This document shows positions 33,201 to 39,370 of a DNA stretch of 39,370 bases, in pieces; position 1 is the first letter of the stretch; each line of letters begins with the position of its first letter. Source of the DNA: Cyclospora cayetanensis (Eukaryota; Apicomplexa; Conoidasida; Eucoccidiorida; Eimeriidae); contig NW_020312217.1 in the NCBI RefSeq assembly GCF_002999335.1, positions 1 to 39,370 of the forward strand, in the 5' to 3' direction. The notes beneath the pieces are model-generated. The model did no database searches. It saw nothing but the letters and a program-made list of their open reading frames with translations, and was not told the DNA's origin. A program made the position numbers and the translations under genes.

Positions 33201-35608
33201 ACCCCCGCAAGGGTGTTGGTGTCGCAGCTTTCCAGTCCGCAGCTGAGGCTCTTGTTGGCGGTACAACTGCTGCTGCTGCTGCATAGGGGTGCGCACTCGA
33301 CCTTTACGAAGCAGGACTGCTGCTGCTCGGCAGAGAGGCCTTCCAAGTCAATCGAATGCTGCTGCTGCAGCTCTTGCTGCACTTGCAGCGCCTGCGCCTC
33401 CATGCCCTTCCGAGGGATACAAAGACGGAGGCTGCTGTGGTCATCGGCAGCAGCAGCAGCAGCAGTAGTCGCTGCATTTGTAAGGACTGCACCCCCACTC
33501 TTTTCCCAGCGACAAAACGGGCAGCAGTATCGCTGCCGCTCCTTCCTTGTGAAGCCGCTCAGCAGGCAGCGCCTCAAAGCTTCGATTTCTCGCCGCTGCT
33601 CTGAGCTTTGCTGCTGTGTGCTGCCGTTGGCGCTGCTGAGTTGCTGCTGCTGCTGCCCTTGGATGGCACTGTCAGCCGCTCCAGATGATCCAGGTGCCGC
33701 CAAGCGGTTGTTGAGGCCAGAAAACACCAAGCCATGTGTCTGCAGCAAAGCCTCACGACGCTCCCAACGAGGCCCATGGCGAAAAACCCCAGAGCCTCTA
33801 CAGAGGGGGCAGCTTGGTGAAGCGTTACTGCAATTGCTGCTGTTGGTGCTGTTGTGGTTGCTGTTGTTGTTGCTGTTGTTGCTGCTGTTGTTGTTGCTGT
33901 TGTTGCTGCTGCTGCCCCGGAAACTGGATATAGTCGGCTTGATCTCACAGTTGATGGTGCCCGCGTCGTTTGTGTAGCTGTCATTGTTGCGGTTCCTGCT
34001 GGTGCTGCCGGTGGTGCTGCTGTTGCTGCTGCTGCTGCGGTTGGTTTGAGTGTAACTGCTGTTGCCCTTCGACCTGCCCATGACGAGATTGGACGGGGTG
34101 CTCCGGTCTGTGCTACCGCCTGTTGCGCCATTGTTGTTACAGGTGCTGCTTCTGCTGTTGCGGTGGAGAGGGCGCAAAATCCCAAGTGACCCAACATGAG
34201 CACGTTTGGTGTCTCTCCTTCCAGCAAATCCGCAGTCGCTGTTGGAGTCGGCTGGATGGTGCAGTTGGCAAAGGGTTGCGTCCTGGGGAGCCTCTGTGGC
34301 GTGGAAGTGTACCGCGTTCTCTTCTCGCTGGCGCTGCCCTTTTAGCCGGTGCTGCTGCTGCTGCTGTAACTCATGCATTCTTCTCTTCCGTGACACTACG
34401 GAAGTGTCTGCTGCAGCGCAAGGGGCCTCTCCTGCATGGCCAGCGGCCCCTAGCGGGAGGGCAAGCAGCAGGCTGCGAGGCAGCCGCCCCTGCAAGGATC
34501 CCATTCAGGAGGAAGGGGGGCGCTTCGGGAGAGGCGGCAGCCGGAAGCGCCGCTGCTGCAGCTGCCGCCGGCGAGGGCAGCAACGTGTGCAGAAGGGCAG
34601 ATGCAGACAAGGAGGCAGACACAAAGAGAAGCGCCTGCAGCAGAGGCCTCCCTTCCGCGCTCACACTGACAGCAAGGGGGGCAGCAGAGGGGCCCTTGAC
34701 GGCCCGCTTGGGAGGTGCGCCGTCAAACTCCACAAAACGTGGCCATTGGCACGCTTGAGAGGGAGAAACGGCAAAAGACGCGAAAGTAAAAGAGAGGAGA
34801 AAGCAAAGACACCCAGCCTACCCCCGCAAGTCCGCGAGGACGGGAAGGCAGCCACGGGATTTTTGAGGGCTGTGCCGACACTCCCTGAGATGGACACACC
34901 TATAGGTGTCCAAAGAAGTGTTGGGTAGCTTGGCCGCTACGGAGCATGTTTTCTGACGCCGATGCGCAGAGGCAGGCTGTATGGGGCCCCATGATGGGGC
35001 CCCCCAAGCCAGCCAACTTCGGGGCCTTACCACAGTGGATAAAGAAGATCAAAGCTCCGCCACTGCTTTTACGCGAAAAAGACAGGGGCCTCCTCTCAAC
35101 CGGCTGCCTCTGCAAGACCCTTGGGTGGGTAAATACAACAGGCAGTGAACGTGAAACCCTCCGCTTGCTCAGGAGAAACCGTCTTGACAATGCCCGCCAA
35201 CGCCTCAAAAAGCCGATTGACGATTGGTGAGCGACTCTTCCAGCCTTATCTCGAGGAGAAAAGTAGAGGACGCCAGGACCCGATTCGCGACGGTGGCTAG
35301 CGCAACGCGCAAACCAGGAAGCCTGTCGGTCTAGGGATAAGGATATATATGTATATATATAGTGTGTGGCACTTCATCCTGGCTGGCCTTTCAGAACTGC
35401 GCACCAATAACACGCTCGACACACCCTCACGATGCAGCTCCGCCACCGTCCCTAGGTTTCTACTGCAACCATTTCTGGTATAGTCCAAAAAAACTGTCTG
35501 ACGACGCCCTCTAGCCACCAACGGAGGAGAAGCTCCATGCTCTACACGTACAACAGGAGGCTTGCCTTTGACTGCCCAATGCTTAGCCGATTTCGGCACG
35601 CGAGGCAT
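30223..35608 (-). CDS. Large Q/A/S/N-tract protein of unknown function, multi-exon
   Basis: Supported minus-strand exons with matching phases: 35109-35031 (donor G/GTAAGG), 34753-34665 (donor AGT/GTGAGC), 34489-32180 (donor AAG/GTACGC), 31987 to near 30880, and 30585-30223 (stop). A plausible first exon starts at ATG 35608 (MPRVPKSAKHWAVKGKPPVV) and reads to about 35340, but the exon linking it to 35109 is unresolved. The join 35031/34753 gives IFFIHCACQWPRFVEFDG. The 34489-32180 exon carries Gln tracts, an Asn/Ser tract at 33830-33915 and two CPxC sites (CPLCRGSG, about 33800; CCPFCRW, about 33510), possibly half-sites of one zinc finger. A frame change, probably another intron, is needed between about 30,700 and 30,930. 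No domain is recognised. Length is probably 1,400-1,600 residues. Homopolymers are typical of eimeriid proteins. Confidence 0.6.
32049..32160. repeat. 21-23 bp minisatellite in an intron
   Basis: Five imperfect head-to-tail copies of an AAGGGGGAAATTTTATAAGG-like unit, ending in TGAGGTG or TAAGGTA variants. It lies wholly within the predicted intron 32179-31988 of the large minus-strand gene. The AT/GGGGG alternation differs from the surrounding CAG-rich DNA. Confidence 0.85.
32980..33100 (-). repeat. CTG/CTT triplet tract (Gln/Lys-rich coding)
   Basis: On the minus strand this reads QQQRQQEQEQKQKQKKQRQQ-type sequence in the large gene. On the plus strand it yields an artefactual Cys-rich frame. 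It is likely a charged coiled or disordered segment. Confidence 0.8.
33826..33915 (-). repeat. AAC/AGC triplet tract coding Asn/Ser
   Basis: The plus strand shows TTGTTGCTG-type triplets. The minus-strand frame reads NNSNNNSSNNSNNNSN-type sequence. Asn runs are much rarer than Gln/Ala/Ser runs elsewhere in this window, so the CAA/AAC register is notable. Confidence 0.85.
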
Positions 35609-36197
35609 CTCGCTAACCCTTAACTACATGTAGTCACCTGGCTAAGCAAACGTTTTGGCTGCTTATACATGTACAGGGGTGCATAGAAATCGCCTTCTCC
35701 AGCGAGAGCGCAAAGCTGCACTTTGACACTCTTCCCTACACTACTAACACGGAAAAGCTCCTTAATAATTGACGAATTGGCTCGGCCTTCCTACTGCAGT
35801 GTAGTGGAGTTGGCACAATACAAACAGATAAAACATGTGCGTGTGGACAACATGCTGATTGCTGAGACTACGGTGGTTACCCGGAGTGCTTAAAGAGTGT
35901 AACGAAGTGCACCCTAGCGATTCCTCTACTTTGGTGTCGGAAATTCGACGGGGCACGTGCAGCACAACAAAGAAGCTGTCTAATGGAAGCACTTTCAACA
36001 CCTTTCTGTCAACTTGCTTCGAGTCCAGAACTAAGCGTCTGCGCGTTTTCCTGAAACCGTAGAGGGAATTATGCACTGTTAGTCTGCGCTGTGACTACTC
36101 CCCAATAGTTGGCGTTCATCATGTAAGCACTAAATTAAGGCTGACAATGAAAAATCAAGACTGGCAATACTGACAAATCTTATTGACAATATGTCTG
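35609..36197. other. Intergenic, no supported gene
   Basis: AT-richer spacer between the large gene's candidate start and the 3' end of the Pro/Gln-repeat gene. A minus ORF at 35762-36076 (104 residues) has no recognisable domain. Nothing else is visible. Confidence 0.5.
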
Positions 36198-38428
36198 TCA
36201 GTACGAGTGTGAGCTGCAATTTAGAGACTCAGCCCACATTGCTGTCGTCTCTGCTGCTGCGGCTGACAAAAGTTGCATGAATTCATTCATATCATACAAG
36301 GAGAGATGGGTCAGCTCTTTCAGTGCCTGTTCAACATCCCTCGACCTTCTATGCGCTGCAATAGCGAAAATACAGCACAGTGCCGATAGAAGCCTCCCGG
36401 TCAGGGCGAGTGACCCCTGTTGTGCTTCTCTAAAAGGGGTTCCTCTTCTACATCTTGCCACTCCTCCCTTGACAGCGCGCTGCTGTGGGAGCTTCTGACA
36501 GCTGCGCAACTAAATTGTTGGCTCGCTGCCACTGCCGCTGTGGGGGCGGCCCCGCTTTGGTCCTCCCAAAGCCCCTCTTCGGGGTCTGCGTAGCTGGATC
36601 GGCTACTAGAGGGAAAACGCCCACTGTGACTGTGGAGCTTTGCTGCGGTGCCCCGAGTATTAGAGGTTTTGCCCCTCATGTATTGATCATTGGTTGCATT
36701 GCTGGAGGATGAGGGCCCCCTATGGACCCCATATTCTGTGCTTTTGCCGGTATTCAGTCGCAAGACTTTAAGAGCGCCCTGCCGCTCTTTGCCCCGGGTT
36801 TCTCCACGCTCAGTCCGATCGGTTGTTTTGTGTCCCCTTAAGCGTTCTGCTTTCTTCTGCAGTCTGTGCAGATACGCTTCTTTATAGAGGTGCCGCATCC
36901 TCCTGAGGCTCCTCGTTACTTTTCCCCTAAACCAATAGAACGCTGCCACCAAGGCTAGCAGTACACATGACGTTACGCTCCAGAATATGACCCTTTGCTT
37001 TGCTTTAAGGGCTGCCTCTTCTTTTTGTATTTCTTTTTCACTTTTAAAGGGGATCCCCAAGAACCACGCAAGTCGCCGCTGCTTGTTTGTGCTGACACCC
37101 GCCATCCGCAGGTTCTTTTCCGAGGGCTCAAGGCCTCTAGCAATCAGCTGCTGCGCTACTGCACGCACGCTCTTGATGTCCTTCCAGATCTTCTCCCGCT
37201 TGGCCTCTTCCATGAGCTGCGTATTCTGCAGAAGCCGCTGATAGAGAGGGTCCGCTGCTTCTCCCTGAGGTAAAATCATTGGGAGTTCCCGAGGCCCTGC
37301 GAGACCAACGGGTGGAGGGCCCCCCAGAAGGTGCGAATGCGTAGACCCCGCAAGCAGCCCAGTCTGCTCCTCGAGAGGCCCCATACTCACCAATGGCTGC
37401 TGCTGCTGATGTTGCTGCTGTGGCGGCGGCACCCCCAGCACTGGTGTGTGACCTGGCACTTGCTGTGGCAGTGTTCGCTGCGGTGGCACTTGAGGGGGGC
37501 CTGGTAAACCTATTAGCGGCTGCGGGGGAAGCAGCAGCCCTCCTGGTGGTGGGATCTGATGCTGCTGATGTTGCTGCTGATGATGTTGCTGCTGCGGCGA
37601 CGGCACCCCCAGCACTGGTGTGTAAAAAGCTGGCACTTGCTGTGGCGGCGTTTGCTGCGCTGGCAGTTGAAGGGGGCCTGGTAAACCTACTAGCAGCGGC
37701 GGGGGAAGGAGCAGCCCTCCGGGTGCTGGGATCTGCTGCCCGAGTTGCACCTGCTGCGGTGACGGCACCCCCAGCACTGGTGTGTAAACTGGCACTTGCT
37801 GTGGCGGCGTTATCTGCCCTGGTAGTTGAAGGGGGCCTGGCAAACCTACTAGCTGCTGCGGGGGAAGTAGCAGCCCTCCGGGAGGTGGGATCTGCTGCTG
37901 CTGATATTGTTGCTGCAGCTGCTGCTGCCCTGGTGGCTGCTGCTCTTTGAGGTGAATGGCTTTGGCAATCTCCATCTGCGTTTCGACCGAGACGCCTGCC
38001 TTCTCGAGGTTCTCCGACGTGGGCTCTATGCCTTGTGATCTGAGTTTGAGCGCAGCGGCGTGGGCTTGATGGAGGACCTGCAACATCCGGTGCTCTTCGT
38101 CAGGACTTCGTGGTGCTGCTGTCTGGTGCAGTTTCTGCAGCACTTCAGGAGGCAGCCTATCTGCCTCGATCTCCTTCGCTGTCGGTGCTGACAACACCAT
38201 TTGTGCTTTGGCCGTTCCAGCCGCTGCTTCAGCAGCAGCGGCTGCCGCTGTGGCGGCCGTCGCTGCCGCCGTTCCGCTTGAAACTGCAGATGCTGTGGCG
38301 GCTGCTGGGTGGGTTCCAGGGACAGATATACTCGGACTCTCGTGTGTGGATGCGAGGGCCTTTTTTTCGATATCCTTCTGGTGCTTCTCTCTGCAGCAAG
38401 ACGCACACCAGCAGCAGCAAAAGCTCAT
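36198..38428 (-). CDS. Pro/Gln-repeat single-pass membrane protein with duplicated helical motif
   Basis: Main exon 38428-36415 and terminal exon 36355-36198 (stop TGA), joined by a 59-nt intron (donor G/GTCACT, acceptor CTATTGCAG) in phase 1. The result is about 723 residues if the ATG at 38428 is used. That ATG gives an odd Cys-rich start (MSFCCCWCASCC). Alternatively the exon begins at REKHQKD after a TTGCTGCAG acceptor, with upstream exons at 38484-38738. An Ala-rich region spans about 42-75. Motif copy A (about 126-160, LKLRSQGIEPTSENLEKAG) is followed by three Pro/Gln repeats (180-344, units such as PPPGGLLLPP and TPVLGVPSPQQ) and motif copy B (about 425-462, QQLIARGLEPSEKNLRMAG). A transmembrane segment lies at 480-500 (VIFWSVTSCVLLALVAAFYWF), followed by a basic then Ser-rich tail. 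The terminal exon adds EQALKELTHLSLYDMNEF. The role is unknown; surface or secretory-organelle placement is inference. Confidence 0.72.
37397..37891 (-). repeat. Three 50-60 codon Pro/Gln/Leu tandem repeats
   Basis: Three in-frame copies of QIPPPGGLLLPP...GLPGP...TPPQQVP...YTPVLGVPSPQQ, followed by variable QH/Q spacers. The first two copies are the closest; the third has PLIGLPGPPQVPPQ substitutions. Repeat boundaries fall on codons, consistent with expansion under coding constraint. The shadow frame on the plus strand reads Ala/Val-rich and is not a gene. Confidence 0.9.
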
Positions 38429-38483
38429 ACACCAACAAGCATATCGCTTCAGAAAGGAACCAGCAACAGCAGCACAAGCATCA

Positions 38484-38738
38484 CTAAGAAGCCACGCCTA
38501 ACTTGTCAGCCTTCATCTCTTTCTCTAGGTTCTCCTTCTCCTTCTTCGCTTCTGCTTCCTTCTCTTCCGGCGTATCTCCCCCTGGCGCTGTGAGAATATC
38601 TTCTCCTTTCTCTCCCCCTTTAGCGAATCCTGCAACCAGCCAGCTGGACACGCCTCCCACTGGATGGGCCTTTCCTTCTCGGTGCAAAAACCGGACTGCA
38701 GCAGCAGGAGCAGCAACAGAAAACAGTAAACCCAACAC
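38484..38738 (-). CDS. Lys/Glu-rich exon or small gene, 5' end unresolved
   Basis: The open frame reads LFLVLGLLFSVAAPAAAVRF, then a Gly-rich segment (GGEKGEDILTAPGGD) and a charged helix (EEKEAEAKKEKENLEKEMK) to TAG at 38484. The hydrophobic start resembles a signal peptide, but no in-frame ATG precedes it. The CTG/CAG stretch at 38700-38715 could instead be an acceptor, so the start may lie in an upstream exon. If spliced at GGC/GTGGCT it would join in phase to REKHQKD of the Pro/Gln-repeat gene, supplying that protein's N-terminus. Confidence 0.42.
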   Translation of the reverse strand: MLGLLFSVAAPAAAVRFLHREGKAHPVGGVSSWLVAGFAKGGEKGEDILTAPGGDTPEEKEAEAKKEKENLEKEMKADKLGVAS

Positions 38739-38924
38739 AAGGAACAGCTCACTTTGGGCAGAGGCTCAGAATACTACGGCCCTGAAGAGGCAAGCAGCTT
38801 CAGCTCACTATATATGTCTACTACCCGAGGTCGTTGGGCAAGAACTATAGAACACCACGAAGCAGCAGAACCACCAGCAGGACATAAAGGAAAACTGGCA
38901 ATATATACACAGGCTGCTGCATGT

Positions 38925-39370
38925 TTATGGCCTGTCTCTACGTGTCAGGGCCCCACTCGGTGTATCGGATTTGCTCTGGTGGGAGCCATTCCCATGAGGG
39001 CCATCGCTGCTCGTTTCTTCCTCTTCTTCTTCCGCATCCTCTCGTGTCTTCTCTTTGCCATCGATTGCCTCATTTTGGCTCTTCTCTGTGCTGCCATTTC
39101 CATTAGCATCACTATCACCATCATCGCCTTCCTTCTCATTTTTCTTCTGGCTGCCTTCTTCCTGCTTGCTGCTCTTTTCTTTGCTGCTTTTCCCATCTTT
39201 AGCACTGTCATCATCGTTCTCTTCCTTCTCGCTCTTCTGTTCACTACCTCCTTCCTCCCCGCTACTCTTCGCCTTGCTACTTTTTCCATTTGCATCATCG
39301 CCGTCACCGTCATCATCGTCTTCCTTCTCACTTTTCTTTTGGCTGCCTTCTTCCTGCTTGCTGCTCGTCT
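38925..39370 (-). CDS. Acidic Glu/Lys/Ser/Asp repeat protein, 5'-truncated by window edge
   Basis: One minus-strand frame is open from the right edge to TAA at 38925-38927 (about 148 codons). It reads strongly hydrophilic SSKQEEGSQKKSEKEDDDD-type sequence, ending HQSKSDTPSGALTRRDRP. SSKQEEGSQKK recurs after 64 codons (192 bp), so it is tandemly repeated. The other two frames give Arg/Met-rich or interrupted text. There is no hydrophobic segment in the visible part. Splicing before the TAA is possible (a GTAGAG site lies just upstream). The family is unknown. Confidence 0.55.
   Translation of the reverse strand, partial: TSSKQEEGSQKKSEKEDDDDGDGDDANGKSSKAKSSGEEGGSEQKSEKEENDDDSAKDGKSSKEKSSKQEEGSQKKNEKEGDDGDSDANGNGSTEKSQNEAIDGKEKTREDAEEEEEETSSDGPHGNGSHQSKSDTPSGALTRRDRP
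39130..39370 (-). repeat. 192-bp (64-codon) direct repeat
   Basis: GGCTGCCTTCTTCCTGCTTG occurs at 39149 and 39341, with flanking TTCTCA(T/C)TTTTCTT also repeated. The second copy runs off the window. The spacing is divisible by three, so the repeat preserves the acidic reading frame. Confidence 0.8.

Noticed and set aside
33213..33977. 254-residue plus-strand ORF with Leu runs
   Set aside because: Antisense of CAG/AAC tracts in the large minus-strand gene; Leu runs are repeat translation.
35762..36076. 104-residue minus-strand ORF
   Set aside because: No motif, no splice support, AT-rich spacer; weak resemblance to polyprotein text was not convincing.
37393..37950. 185-residue plus-strand Ala/Val/Leu-rich ORF
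   Set aside because: Antisense shadow of the Pro/Gln repeat array.
38945..39331. 128-residue Arg/Met/Lys-rich minus-strand ORF
   Set aside because: Out-of-frame reading of the acidic repeat, whose own frame has more regular protein repeats.

Overview
The window looks like nuclear DNA of an eimeriid coccidian (Eimeria or Cyclospora type). The reasons are intron-rich genes with GT-AG splice sites, CAG/CTG triplet tracts that read as Gln, Ala and Ser homopolymers, long GA, CA and TA microsatellites inside introns, GC-rich exons, and a mitochondrial Hsp70 with a leader. No species call is possible from sequence alone, and no prokaryotic operon, CRISPR array, rRNA gene or complete tRNA gene is visible.

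Layout, left to right. (1) 1-6.1 kb, minus: a PA200/Blm10-type proteasome activator (PSME4-like) with large microsatellite-filled introns and one apparent frameshift in a G11 tract. (2) 7.37-8.41 kb, minus: an unrecognised three-exon gene with a basic C-terminus. (3) 9.27-about 13.5 kb, plus: a nucleolar Puf6/PUM3 (CPL-domain) protein in ten or more exons. (4) 14.2-17.0 kb: a gene-poor stretch with an 81-bp tandem duplication. (5) 17.0-21.8 kb, plus: a seven-exon gene whose phases all agree, encoding a 944-residue, five-transmembrane protein with prominin/tweety-like architecture. (6) 23.6-27.2 kb, minus: mitochondrial Hsp70 in six exons. (7) 28.6-29.5 kb, plus: an RS/K-rich protein with a C-terminal RanBP2-type zinc finger. 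(8) 30.2-35.6 kb, minus: a large Q/A/S/N-tract protein of unknown function. (9) 36.2-38.5 kb, minus: a membrane protein with three Pro/Gln-rich 50-60 residue repeats flanked by two copies of a small helical motif. (10) 38.5-39.4 kb, minus: a Lys/Glu-rich fragment and an acidic repeat protein cut by the window edge.

Two composition regimes are visible. The flanks (1-5.2 kb and about 30-39.4 kb) are dense in microsatellites and triplet repeats. The centre (about 5.2-30 kb) is nearly free of them and holds the better conserved genes. The genes are unrelated housekeeping, membrane and lineage-specific loci rather than one pathway. The items most worth following are the prominin-like protein, the duplicated motif in the Pro/Gln-repeat membrane protein, and the apparent frame changes in PSME4 and Puf6.
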